DNA from: Thermoplasmata archaeon
Lineage (GTDB): Archaea; Thermoplasmatota; Thermoplasmata; Lutacidiplasmatales; UBA184
Direction of reading: 5' to 3'
DNA: 14,798 bases
NCBI GenBank assembly: GCA_021798415.1
Contig: JAJZGO010000033.1
Location: 1-14,798, forward strand
This document shows, one piece after another, positions 6,672-14,782 of this stretch (its first letter is position 1; each line of letters starts with the position of its first letter). The notes beneath the pieces were generated by a model. That model saw nothing but the letters and a program-made list of their open reading frames with translations, did no database searches and had not been told where the DNA came from. A program made the translations under genes and the position numbers.

Positions 6672-6756
6672 CTAGCCCGACGAAGCAGATTCACTCCTAG
6701 TGGTTTGCGATGCTGGTGAAAGCTGAAACGTGCAGGGAAGAGCCTGCCGAATCCGC

Positions 6757-6850
6757 GTGTCAGACACTTGTACCGGCGCGGGTGTCTGCAGGTCAGAAAA
6801 CAGGAGCCGATTCAACCGCTGGAGGATGCTCCTAGCTGTTTGTCAGACAC
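6757..6850. repeat. Cluster of TGTCAGACAC-type repeats
   Basis: TGTCAGACAC occurs at 6758-6767 and again at 6841-6850. GGTGTCTG at 6781-6788 is an inverted partner of both: CAGACAC 6761-6767 with GTGTCTG 6782-6788 can form a 7-bp stem, and CAGACACC 6844-6851 matches it too. The first copy is itself a palindrome, GTGTC-A-GACAC. The cluster lies between the transposase start and smc, where I see no gene. It may be old element ends or regulator-binding sites. Confidence 0.6.
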
Positions 6851-6963
6851 CCCGATGCGTATTGAAATGTGGTCCGGGCTGCGGGCCGCACCTCGAAGAC
6901 CTTGCTCGACCACCCGCTAACCGAACAGGAAAGAGTCGAGACCCCTCCACCACCCGATTCTGA

Positions 6964-6980
6964 ACAGTTCCGTTCGGAGC
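6964..6980 (+). repeat. 17-bp direct repeat, right copy
   Basis: Identical to 4548-4564 (ACAGTTCCGTTCGGAGC). It ends six bases before the smc TATA box, close to the position where a BRE or activator site would lie. With the left copy it encloses about 2.4 kb holding the pseudogene and the insertion sequence. Confidence 0.8.
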
Positions 6981-6986
6981 CAACGG

Positions 6987-6994
6987 TTAAATAT
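6987..6994 (+). promoter_or_regulatory. TATA box of the smc-scpA-scpB operon
   Basis: TTAAATAT is a strong AT-rich island in GC-rich DNA. Transcription should begin near 7012-7017, giving a leader of about 80 nt before the smc ATG. The leader has a small hairpin (CCGTC-GGC-GACGG), a three-codon frame at 7012-7023 (ATG ACG CGC TGA), and a ribosome-binding-like GGGGAGA ending about 9 nt before the smc ATG. Confidence 0.6.
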
Positions 6995-7095
6995 GGCGGA
7001 CAGGGCTCGGCATGACGCGCTGACAACCGTCCGACAAACGGGCGGCCGTCGGCGACGGACGAGCCGGGAAAGGGACCGACGGGGAGACACGCTCG

Positions 7096-10000
7096 ATGTA
7101 CCTGAAGCGGATCAAGCTGAGGAATTTCAAGTCGTTCGCGGGCTCGACCGAGATCCCATTCCAGCCCGGCTTCAGCGGCGTCGCGGGCCCGAACGGCATG
7201 GGCAAGTCGAACATCTCCGACGCGATCCTCTTCGTCCTCGGTCCGACCAGTTCGAAGGCACTGCGGGCCGATCGCCTCACGCACCTCTTCTTCAACGGGG
7301 GTTCGTCGAAGAAGCCGGCCACCGAATGCGAGGTCTCGCTCGTCTTCGACAACTCCGACAAGCTCCTCCCCTCCGATAGCGACGAGGTCGAGGTCACTCG
7401 GTACGTCAAGCTCACGCCCAGCAACCCCGACGGCTACTACTCCTACTTCTACGTGAACGGCCGCCGCACGACCCAGACCGAGATCGACGGCCTCCTCGCG
7501 CACGCCCGCCTCTCGGGGGACGGCTACAACCTGGTGCAGCAGGGGGACGTCAACAAGGTCGTCACGATGGGACCGGTTCCGCGCCGCGGCCTCCTCGAAC
7601 GCCTCGCCGGCATCAGCCAGTACGACGAGGAGCTCGAACGGGCCACCGTGAAACGCACGGACCTCGACCAGAACCTGGACCGGATCCAGACCCTCCTCAC
7701 CGACATCAAGAGCCGTCTCGCCTCGCTCGAGGGCCAGCGGCTCCAGGCGATCCAGTACAAGCAGCTCCACGACGACAAGCGCCGCTCCGAGGCCCGACTG
7801 GCCCGCGCCGGCCACCGTCTCGCCGAGCACGAGCTCGCCACGTGCCAGCATCAAGTGGAAACGGTGCGCGCGGAGCTCGGCCGGCTCGAAAAGGAACGGG
7901 TGACCCTGGCGACCCGCCAGGACGAGCTGACCCGCTCGATCGACGCCGTCGACCGCGAGGTGGCCGAGGCCGGTGGGGCCGCGGCGGTGAAGTTCAAGCA
8001 GGAGCTCGACGAGAAGAAGATGGCCTACGCGCGCCTCGACCAGAGCCTGGGCCACCTCAAAGAGGCGCTCGAAGCCGTCGACGCTCAGGTCAAGGAGCTC
8101 GCGTCGGCCACGGCCTCGGACGAGACGCAGCGCCGTTCGCTCCAGGTCCAGGAAGGGAAGCTCGCCGCGACCCTCAAGGAACTCGCCGCCCGGGCGGAGA
8201 CCCAGGGCCGGGAGATGCAATCGGCGGCGGCCCCCCCCGGGAAGTCCCCGGACAAGCTCGCCGGAGCCCGCAAGCAGCAACTCGAGCTCGAGCGTCAGTT
8301 CGACGCGAAGCAGAAGGCGTGGCAGTCCGCCGTGCAGTCGCGGGAGGCCGCCCACGCCGCCCTCCAGGGCGCCGAACGTTCCCAGGCCCAGCTCGAGGAC
8401 GACGTCCGGGAGCGCGAGGTCGAGGTGAAGGACCTCGAACTGCGCTCGCGGGACGCCGGACCCGGCAAGGGGTCCGGGGGACCCGCGACGGGCGAGCTCC
8501 AGAAGGAGCTCTACTCGCTCAAATCGAAGGAGAAGTCGCTGACGGCGGAGACCGAGCGGCTGGGCCAGGAAGTCCTCGAACTCAACCGCCGGTACATGGC
8601 GCTCGATGCTCGGATGAAGGCCCGGACCGAATCCGGCGCGCGGCCGAACCAGCTCGCCGCCGTCGACTTCCTCCTCTCGCAGCGCAACATGAACAAGGTC
8701 CCCGGGATCCGGGGCACGGTCGAGGAGCTCGCGGAGATCGATCCGAAGTTCAAGGTCGCGCTCCAGGTCGCCGGCGGCAACCGGCTCCAGGCGCTGGTCG
8801 TCGAGACGGACCAGATCGCCGAGGAGTGCATCAAGCTCCTTCGCTCGGAGAAGCGCGGTCGCGCGACGTTCCTGCCGCTCAACAAGATGCTCCCCGGCCG
8901 GCCCCACGGCAAGTCGCTCGTGACCTCGAAGGCTACGGGAGCGCAGGGGTTCGCGATCGACCTCGTCCGCTTCGACGAGGCGCTGCGTCCCGCGTTCTGG
9001 TACGTCTTCGGCGAGACGGTCGTGATGGACGACCTCGGCCGCGCGCGGGCCCAGATGGGCGGCGTCCGGCTCGTCACGCTGAACGGGGACCTCATCGAGG
9101 CCACCGGGGCGATCTCGGGCGGCTTCCTCGACCCTTCCGTCCAGGGACGGGGCGCGGACAGCGCGGTCGAACTGAAGCGCCTCGGCGACGAGCTCCGCGA
9201 GAAGAGCGCGGCCGAAGGGGCCGCGAGGGTGGAGCTCTCGAAGGCCGCCGAGCGGATCCGCGTCCTCGCCGAGGAGCTCGCGAAACGATCGATCGAGGAC
9301 CAGGCGCACCAGTCGACCCGGGAAGCGTTCGGAAAGGACCTCCAGAGCGCTCGCGAACGGCTCACCCAGGCGCGCGGACGGCTCGGGGCCGCCGTCGCCG
9401 ACCAGAAGAAGGCCGAGACCTCGCTCGCCTCGTCGGAAGGGACCCTCGCGAAGCTCGGGACCGAGGTCGCCGAGCTCAAGGCCGCCATCCAGAAGGCCCA
9501 GGAACAGTACCTGAGCCAGCTCCCCGACTCGCTCTCCGCGCGCCTCAGGACCCTCCAGGAGGCGATCGAGAAGACCTCCGAGGAGCGGGTCCGGGTCAAC
9601 GGGGAGCTCGAAGGGATCCGGGCGTCGCTCCAAGCGCTCGGCACCAACCTCGAGGCCCGGACCAAGGAGCTCGAGAAGGTCCGCAGCGAAGCCTCGGATA
9701 AGCGGAAGGAGATCGGCCGGACCGAGCACTCCCTCCAGGAGGCTCGGGGGGCGCTCGACGCCCTCAAGTCGGTCGAAGCGAAGCAGAGCGAGGCCGCGAA
9801 GGGGTTCGCCGAGAAGAAGCGGCTCTTCGAGGACGAACGTCTCTCCGTGACGGGCAAGCTCGGCCAGGTCCAGGCCAACCTCGAGACCCGGAAGGGAATG
9901 CTCACCCAGGAGGAGACGCGCCTCGCCCAGGCCGAGCAGAAGGCCCGCGAGCTCGAGGAGGCGCTCCGCCAGTTCCCCGAGCCCGAGCCTGACGAGAAGC

Positions 10001-10725
10001 CGATGACCATGGACGAGCTCAAGAAGCGGATCTCCTCCCTCGACCAGCAGCTCCAGGCGCTGGGCGACGTCAACCAGCGCGCGGTCGAGGAGTACGACGC
10101 CGAGAAGGCCCGCCTCGACGAGTTCCAGTCGGAGGCCGCCCGCCTCACCACCGAAAAGAACGAGCTGATCGCGCTCGTCACCGAGATCGAGAAGAAGAAG
10201 CGCGAGAAGATCAGCGAGGTCGTCGGCCAGGTCAACACGAACTTCCGCGAGATCTACGGCGAGCTCTCGGCGGGCGGGGAAGGCGAGATCGCCCTCGAGA
10301 ACCCGGACGACCCGCTCGCGGGCGGCCTGCTCATCCGCGCGCGGCCGGTCGGCAAGACCGTCGCCCGCCTCGAACAGCTCTCGGGCGGCGAGAAGTCCCT
10401 CGCGAGCCTCGCGTTCATCTTCTCGATGCAGCGCTACGACCCGAGCCCGCTCTACGTCTTTGACGAGGTCGACATGTCGCTCGACGGCCTCAACGCCGAG
10501 TACGTCGGTCGCATGCTCCGACACAACGCCGAACGCGCGCAGTTCGTCGTGATCAGCCTGCGCAAGGTGACGCTCAAGTTCGCGCACCACCTCTTCGGCG
10601 TGACGATGCGCGGCGACGGCTGCTCGCGCGTCGTCGGGATCCACCTCGACGACATCCACGACGTCGAGAGCCGCGAGAACGCGCGCGGACCCGAGGCCGT
10701 TTTGCCGACGTTGGAGGCCCGATGA
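7096..10725 (+). CDS. smc: Chromosome segregation ATPase SMC
   Basis: This is the core ATPase of the archaeal/bacterial condensin. It dimerises through its hinge and, with ScpA and ScpB, forms a ring that loops and organises the chromosome. The 1209 residues show: N-terminal head with Walker A GPNGMGKSN (31-39, where the usual Ser of GPNGSGKSN is Met); Q-loop LVQQGDV (146-152); long Glu/Lys/Arg/Ala-rich coiled coil; hinge at about 516-680 (RPNQLAAVDF to GAISGGFLDP); returning coiled coil; the conserved GDVNQRAVEEYD region; then signature LSGGEKSLASLAF (from 1095), Walker B LYVFDEVD (Asp1123, Glu1124) and the D-loop SLDGLNAE. Two Gly/Pro-rich breaks (about 374-385 and 451-462) interrupt the first coiled coil. 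The start fits the family (MYLKRIKLRNFKSF) and has GGGGAGA upstream. It overlaps scpA by ATGA. Confidence 0.97.
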   Translation: MYLKRIKLRNFKSFAGSTEIPFQPGFSGVAGPNGMGKSNISDAILFVLGPTSSKALRADRLTHLFFNGGSSKKPATECEVSLVFDNSDKLLPSDSDEVEVTRYVKLTPSNPDGYYSYFYVNGRRTTQTEIDGLLAHARLSGDGYNLVQQGDVNKVVTMGPVPRRGLLERLAGISQYDEELERATVKRTDLDQNLDRIQTLLTDIKSRLASLEGQRLQAIQYKQLHDDKRRSEARLARAGHRLAEHELATCQHQVETVRAELGRLEKERVTLATRQDELTRSIDAVDREVAEAGGAAAVKFKQELDEKKMAYARLDQSLGHLKEALEAVDAQVKELASATASDETQRRSLQVQEGKLAATLKELAARAETQGREMQSAAAPPGKSPDKLAGARKQQLELERQFDAKQKAWQSAVQSREAAHAALQGAERSQAQLEDDVREREVEVKDLELRSRDAGPGKGSGGPATGELQKELYSLKSKEKSLTAETERLGQEVLELNRRYMALDARMKARTESGARPNQLAAVDFLLSQRNMNKVPGIRGTVEELAEIDPKFKVALQVAGGNRLQALVVETDQIAEECIKLLRSEKRGRATFLPLNKMLPGRPHGKSLVTSKATGAQGFAIDLVRFDEALRPAFWYVFGETVVMDDLGRARAQMGGVRLVTLNGDLIEATGAISGGFLDPSVQGRGADSAVELKRLGDELREKSAAEGAARVELSKAAERIRVLAEELAKRSIEDQAHQSTREAFGKDLQSARERLTQARGRLGAAVADQKKAETSLASSEGTLAKLGTEVAELKAAIQKAQEQYLSQLPDSLSARLRTLQEAIEKTSEERVRVNGELEGIRASLQALGTNLEARTKELEKVRSEASDKRKEIGRTEHSLQEARGALDALKSVEAKQSEAAKGFAEKKRLFEDERLSVTGKLGQVQANLETRKGMLTQEETRLAQAEQKARELEEALRQFPEPEPDEKPMTMDELKKRISSLDQQLQALGDVNQRAVEEYDAEKARLDEFQSEAARLTTEKNELIALVTEIEKKKREKISEVVGQVNTNFREIYGELSAGGEGEIALENPDDPLAGGLLIRARPVGKTVARLEQLSGGEKSLASLAFIFSMQRYDPSPLYVFDEVDMSLDGLNAEYVGRMLRHNAERAQFVVISLRKVTLKFAHHLFGVTMRGDGCSRVVGIHLDDIHDVESRENARGPEAVLPTLEAR

Positions 10726-11681
10726 CGATCTCCGAGACCGAGGCGACCGGGCTCGTCGCGCCGAACGCGGTCCCCCGCGAGGCGGCCGAGAAGGTGCTCC
10801 GCTACCTGGTCTTCCATCGCTCGCTCCTCGGCGAGTCCGAGGACACCTCGCAGCTCCTCGAACGGTACCTCTCGCTCGTCGAGAACCTGCGCGAGGGGAT
10901 CCACGTCGTGATCCCGGACCCGTTCCAGAAGGCGATGGCGCTCCTCTTCGAGCTCGTGATGGAAGAGGAGTTCGACCCGTGGGAGATCGACCTCGTGAAG
11001 TTCACGCAGTCGTACCTCGAGCGGGTAAAGACCGACGGCGAGGTCAACTTCGCGATCGCGGGTCGCCTCCTCTACATGGCGTGGAGCATCCTCTACCTCC
11101 AGTCGGAGGCGCTCCTCAAGCTGCGGACGCCCCCCGAAACCGCGCCGACGGCCGGCCTCGATGCCGACTCCGACCCCGTCGACGACGGGTACCTGCCGCT
11201 CCTCGACAGCCCCGAGGCCGTCGACGTCACGACGGCGGTGCTCGGGTCGCCCGACGCTTCCCCGCTCGTCGAGATGGTCCGACACCCCGAGACCCGTCCG
11301 GTCTCGCTCCTCGAGCTCGTCCGAGCCTTCGGGGAGGCGGAGGTCGACGCCCGCCGGTCGATCCGCATCCAGGAGCTGCGCGACCGCCTCCGCGAAGAGC
11401 AACGGGCGCCGCCCGAGGTCCTCGTTCACGGGGACGTCCCCGAGCGCGACCTCGAGGACGCCTGGACGGCCGCGCTCCGCCGCCCGGCCGGTGAGGAGTT
11501 CCCGCTCCTCGACCTCTGGAACCCTCTCGAGGGCCGCGACCGACTGGTCGCGATCTTCCTCGCCGCCCTCTTCCTCGCCCGCGAAGGCTCGATCGAGCTC
11601 CACCAGGAGGTTCTCTGCGTGTCGCCGGTGATGGTCGTTCGGACGGCCGAGGCGCGGCAACCGGTCGCGGAGGAGCCGTAG
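10722..11681 (+). CDS. scpA: Segregation and condensation protein A (ScpA, kleisin)
   Basis: This kleisin subunit bridges the two SMC heads. The 319-residue protein has an N-terminal helical domain (VLRYLVFHRSLLGESEDTS ... FDPWEIDLVKFTQSYLERV, about 25-105), including the DPWEIDLVKF motif typical of ScpA, followed by YMAWSILYLQSEALLKLR. A long acidic and proline-rich linker (about 130-235) follows, and then a C-terminal winged-helix domain (FPLLDLWNPLEGRDRLVAIFLAALFLAREGSIELHQE) that binds the SMC cap. Its start codon overlaps the smc stop (ATGA at 10722), which implies translational coupling and matched expression. The first 20 residues are weakly conserved. Family and context agree, so the call is firm. 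Confidence 0.95.
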   Translation: MTISETEATGLVAPNAVPREAAEKVLRYLVFHRSLLGESEDTSQLLERYLSLVENLREGIHVVIPDPFQKAMALLFELVMEEEFDPWEIDLVKFTQSYLERVKTDGEVNFAIAGRLLYMAWSILYLQSEALLKLRTPPETAPTAGLDADSDPVDDGYLPLLDSPEAVDVTTAVLGSPDASPLVEMVRHPETRPVSLLELVRAFGEAEVDARRSIRIQELRDRLREEQRAPPEVLVHGDVPERDLEDAWTAALRRPAGEEFPLLDLWNPLEGRDRLVAIFLAALFLAREGSIELHQEVLCVSPVMVVRTAEARQPVAEEP

Positions 11682-11683
11682 GA

Positions 11684-12349
11684 ATGCCGTCTAAGATGGA
11701 CGACCTCGTCTTCGAGGTCGAAGCGGTGCTGTTCGCGAGCGGAAAGCCGCTGAGCGTAAAGGAACTCACGAGCGCGCTCGGCCGGGACGACTTCCGTCCC
11801 GTCCAGCGCGCGCTGCGCACGCTCGAGCAGACGTACTCCCACCGCCAGTCGGCGCTCGAGGTCCGTCGCGTCGGCGAGCGGTACGCGCTCCAGCTCCAAG
11901 AACGGTTCGTGCCCACCGTCCAGTCCGTGACCCCGGTCGAGATGGCGCCGCGGACCCTGAAGGCGCTCACCCTGGTCGCCTATCATCAACCGATCCTCCA
12001 GAGCAACCTCGTGCGGATGATCGGGGACGTCGCCTACGAGGAGGTCCAGCACCTGCGCGGGATCGGCCTCGTGCGCACCGAGCCGAAGGGCTCGACGCTC
12101 GAGCTCACGACGACGCGCCGGTTCGCCGAATACTTCGGGCTCGCGTCGACGCGTCCCGAGGAGATCCGGCGCATGCTCGAAAAGAAGCTCGGAGTGGCGT
12201 CGCCGACGCCCCCGGGGGCCGCCGAGACGCCCGACCCCGGCGTCGCGTCCGAAGGGCCCGTGCCCGAGGCCCCGGCGCTGCCCGACGCCCCGCCCATCGA
12301 GCCCGGGACGGCCGATGCGCCTCCCGAGGACCCGATGCCCGCGCGGTAA
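11684..12349 (+). CDS. scpB: Segregation and condensation protein B (ScpB)
   Basis: This winged-helix protein forms a dimer on the ScpA linker and completes the SMC-ScpAB complex. Of 221 residues, about 1-165 carry two winged helices. VFEVEAVLFASGKPLSVKEL is the standard ScpB opening, TLKALTLVAYHQPILQSNL matches the second-domain signature (usually ETLAIIAYRQP), and RRFAEYFGL is the usual end. The last 50 residues or so are Pro/Ala/Glu-rich, low in complexity and probably disordered. That is longer than many ScpB tails. It starts 2 nt after the scpA stop. ATG at 11696 (MDDLVFEV) is an alternative start four codons in. No terminator-like T-run was seen in the 9 nt before the convergent protease stop. 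Confidence 0.94.
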   Translation: MPSKMDDLVFEVEAVLFASGKPLSVKELTSALGRDDFRPVQRALRTLEQTYSHRQSALEVRRVGERYALQLQERFVPTVQSVTPVEMAPRTLKALTLVAYHQPILQSNLVRMIGDVAYEEVQHLRGIGLVRTEPKGSTLELTTTRRFAEYFGLASTRPEEIRRMLEKKLGVASPTPPGAAETPDPGVASEGPVPEAPALPDAPPIEPGTADAPPEDPMPAR

Positions 12350-12358
12350 GGCTCCCGG

Positions 12359-14692
12359 CTAGAGCGCCCCGCACCGGGAGCACCGCACCGGCTCGGCCGG
12401 CCGCACGGTGCCGCAGTACGGACACAGGAACGTGGCTCCGGGGTATACGTTCCCCTGGACCCCCGGGCCGAACGACGACGGCCCGAGCCCCTGGGCCCCG
12501 TACGGCACGACCGGCGCGCGGCGGGAACGGCCCGGCCGCGCGAAGACGACGACGAGGGCGATCGCGGTCGCGCCGCCGGCCGCGAGGATGAGGACGGCCA
12601 GGAGCCACGGGACCGGCGGGGTCGGGGCCATGGGGCTCGGAAGGCCGGGCGTGGGGCCGATGTAGGTGTAGCCGCGCACCGTCGCGTTCTCGTCGGCCGC
12701 GAGCAGGAGCGGCGCGATCACCGCGCCCCAGCCGGTCGTGGCGTCCCAGCCCGGCCCGGCGGAGAAGACGTAGTTGCTGCCGTTGGTCACGTCGTAGAAC
12801 GGGTCGTTCGGGCTCCCGGGGAAGAGCTCGTAGAAGCTCGCGATCCGGTAGAGCGTGGGGTCGAAGAACCCGAGCGGCGCCCAACCGGAAGGGGACCGCG
12901 CGCTCTCGACCGCGACCACGTCGGCGAGAAGCCCCGCGAAGACGGGCGCCGCGACGCTCGTGCCCGCAAGGACGCTGAAGAAGATCGCCCCCGAAGCGTT
13001 CGCGACCACGGTCGCGATCGTCGCGTTGGCCGGGAGCGCGACATCGGGTTCCGCCCGTCCGAGCGTCGTGGCCCCCTGACGGAGGGTCGCGTTGACGATC
13101 TCGAGCTGGGCGGCCGAGCGGAGCTGCCAGGGCGGCTCGGGGTAGACCGTGCTGATCCCGCCTTCCGTGCCCGCCACCGTGCCCGACCCGGCGCCCGAGG
13201 CGTACCAGGCCGAGGCCGACGCGACCCCGGCGACCGACGCGTCGTAGGAGAGGTTGAGCGAGGTGCCGTTGTAGAAGCTCGTCGGGGCGCCCGAGAGGGA
13301 GAGCGAAAGGCCCCCGACGGAGACGGCCCCCGAGGTGTTGAACGACGCGCTCGCGGGCCAGACCGGCCACGGCCCGTCCTGCCGGCCGGTGAGGTTGTCG
13401 GGGGCGTTCCCCTGGTCCCCGCTCGACGCGACGACCGTGACGCCGGTCGCGGCCGCGGCGGCGAGTTCGACGTTCCAGAACGAGTTGTTGAGATCGGGAA
13501 GGCCGAACGAGCCCGAGACGACCGCGAGGTGCGCGGGCGAGTAGTTGTACGCGAGCGCCTCGGACAGGCTCTGGGCGAAGTCGTCCGCGATCGCCCCCGT
13601 CGGGGTCGGTCCCGCGAGAAGGCTGCCCGCGAAGTAGAAGTTGTACACCGATGCCCCCGGCGCGAGGCTCCCCGCCATCTCGACGTCGAGGGAGTTCTCG
13701 AACTCATCGAGCGTCGAGTCGTTCAGACCTCCGAACGAACCGGGCGGCGGAGGGGTCAGCGAGCCGATCGTCACGGGAACGCCGACGACCGAGGGGTGCG
13801 GCCAGGCGGCCGGCAGCGTCCCGTTGAAGTAGGCGCTGAGGACGGCGGGGTCCCAGGGAGGAAGGTCCTGGCCGGTGCTCTGGTTGAAGGCCCCGGCGAG
13901 GAGCGTCGCGATCGCGACCCTCGTCGGGAACGTCGCGTTCGGCACGCTGCCCGTTCCGGGAAAGAGCCGGTTCGCCTGGAACGCCCGGGTGTAGTCGGAG
14001 CCGACGAACCACGAGTCCCCGCTCGGGTTGTCGATCACGAACTGGGAGGGGCCGGCGCCCCCGGCCCAGGGCCGCGGAGCGGTCGGCGCGAGGTCGAGCG
14101 AGAGCCCGGCGTTCGCCGCACTCGAGAGGCCGTCCACCGCCGCGACCCGTCCGGCGAGACCGGGCGGCAGGTGGGCCGTCCCGGTCGCGGTGTACACCGT
14201 CCGCGCGCCGGGGAGGCGGTACTCCACGAGGGAGACCCCGAAGAGGGCGCTCACCTCGGGCGGCGTCAGCGTCGCGGTGACCGCGGCCCGGTCCGGCGAG
14301 ACCGCGACCGATCGGGCCCCCCCGGCGGCCAGCGTGGCCACGACGACCGCGACCGCACCGGGCGACGGGGCGAACGCTCGAACGTACTCGGCGTAGGTGA
14401 GGAAGTGTCGGTACGACGGCGAGGCGGGGTCGCTGACGGCGGAAAGGAACGCCGACTCGAGGGAGGGATGCGGGGCGACGAGGGTCAGCGTCAGCGAGAC
14501 CCGGGCGTCGCCGGGCATCGGCTGCGCCGCGACCCCGCTCGGGACCGCGCTCGCGTCCGTGACGAGCGATGCCGCCACGTCCGTCGGGGGACCGACGGGG
14601 GCCGAGGCGTGGGCGTCCGCCACCGGCCCGAGCGCCGAGACGAGGACGGCCATGGCGACGACGGCGACCAGCCCGTGCCAGCCCGCCCGCAT
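12359..14692 (-). CDS. Membrane-anchored S53 (sedolisin/kumamolisin) protease with C-terminal zinc ribbon
   Basis: This is a serine-carboxyl peptidase, probably acting outside the cell and best suited to acid. Of 777 residues, the order is: signal peptide (about 1-30, GLVAVVAMAVLVSALGPVADA); pro-kumamolisin activation domain (about 55-195, with SPSYRHFLTYAEYVRAFAPS); and catalytic domain with Glu332 and Asp336 (FENSLDVEMAGSLAPG), oxyanion Asp426 (ASSGDQGN) and nucleophile Ser579 (AGTSVAAPVFAG). The calcium-site-like end is YDVTNGSN ... GWDATTGWGA. After it comes one transmembrane helix (about 694-718), a basic stop-transfer stretch (RPGRSRR), a Gly/Pro linker and a zinc ribbon with Cys757, Cys760, Cys771 and Cys774 at the very end. 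With this topology the ribbon is in the cytosol. All catalytic residues are present. It converges on scpB and diverges from a gene at 14783. Confidence 0.94.
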   Translation of the reverse strand: MRAGWHGLVAVVAMAVLVSALGPVADAHASAPVGPPTDVAASLVTDASAVPSGVAAQPMPGDARVSLTLTLVAPHPSLESAFLSAVSDPASPSYRHFLTYAEYVRAFAPSPGAVAVVVATLAAGGARSVAVSPDRAAVTATLTPPEVSALFGVSLVEYRLPGARTVYTATGTAHLPPGLAGRVAAVDGLSSAANAGLSLDLAPTAPRPWAGGAGPSQFVIDNPSGDSWFVGSDYTRAFQANRLFPGTGSVPNATFPTRVAIATLLAGAFNQSTGQDLPPWDPAVLSAYFNGTLPAAWPHPSVVGVPVTIGSLTPPPPGSFGGLNDSTLDEFENSLDVEMAGSLAPGASVYNFYFAGSLLAGPTPTGAIADDFAQSLSEALAYNYSPAHLAVVSGSFGLPDLNNSFWNVELAAAAATGVTVVASSGDQGNAPDNLTGRQDGPWPVWPASASFNTSGAVSVGGLSLSLSGAPTSFYNGTSLNLSYDASVAGVASASAWYASGAGSGTVAGTEGGISTVYPEPPWQLRSAAQLEIVNATLRQGATTLGRAEPDVALPANATIATVVANASGAIFFSVLAGTSVAAPVFAGLLADVVAVESARSPSGWAPLGFFDPTLYRIASFYELFPGSPNDPFYDVTNGSNYVFSAGPGWDATTGWGAVIAPLLLAADENATVRGYTYIGPTPGLPSPMAPTPPVPWLLAVLILAAGGATAIALVVVFARPGRSRRAPVVPYGAQGLGPSSFGPGVQGNVYPGATFLCPYCGTVRPAEPVRCSRCGAL

Positions 14693-14721
14693 TGCGGATG
14701 TACAGGCGCGGCCCTCCTAAT

Positions 14722-14733
14722 GAGGTAAAGGGG
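14722..14733 (-). promoter_or_regulatory. Likely TATA-like box of the S53 protease
   Basis: The minus strand reads CCCCTTTACCTC, with CTTTACC centred about 36 bp upstream of the ATG at 14692, so the message would carry a leader of about 10 nt. AGGAGGG follows it, but about 20 nt ahead of the ATG, which is too far for normal ribosome binding. Confidence 0.35.
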
Positions 14734-14752
14734 CCCGCAGCGCGCGGCAACC

Positions 14753-14764
14753 CTTTAGTTTCTA
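14753..14764 (+). promoter_or_regulatory. TATA-like box of a divergent gene
   Basis: CTTTAGTTTCTA is an AT-rich run centred about 25 bp upstream of the ATG at 14783, the leaderless spacing seen for the aminotransferase and cyclase. It faces away from the protease promoter. Confidence 0.4.
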
Positions 14765-14782
14765 CCGGGTTCCCGTCGTCCG

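Noticed and set aside
6730..6963. 77-codon plus-strand frame between the transposase and smc
   Set aside because: Cys/Arg-rich translation with no family resemblance, no promoter at a suitable distance, and it spans the repeat cluster.
7842..9701. 619-codon plus-strand frame inside smc
   Set aside because: Arg/Gly/Pro-rich out-of-frame translation of smc. No start signal and no domain.
6832..10659. A 1275-codon open frame on the strand opposite smc
   Set aside because: It mirrors the smc coiled coil. GC-rich codons for Glu, Lys, Ala, Leu and Arg leave few stops on the other strand, and the translation is low-complexity Leu/Arg/Glu/Gly without any domain. smc has every family motif.
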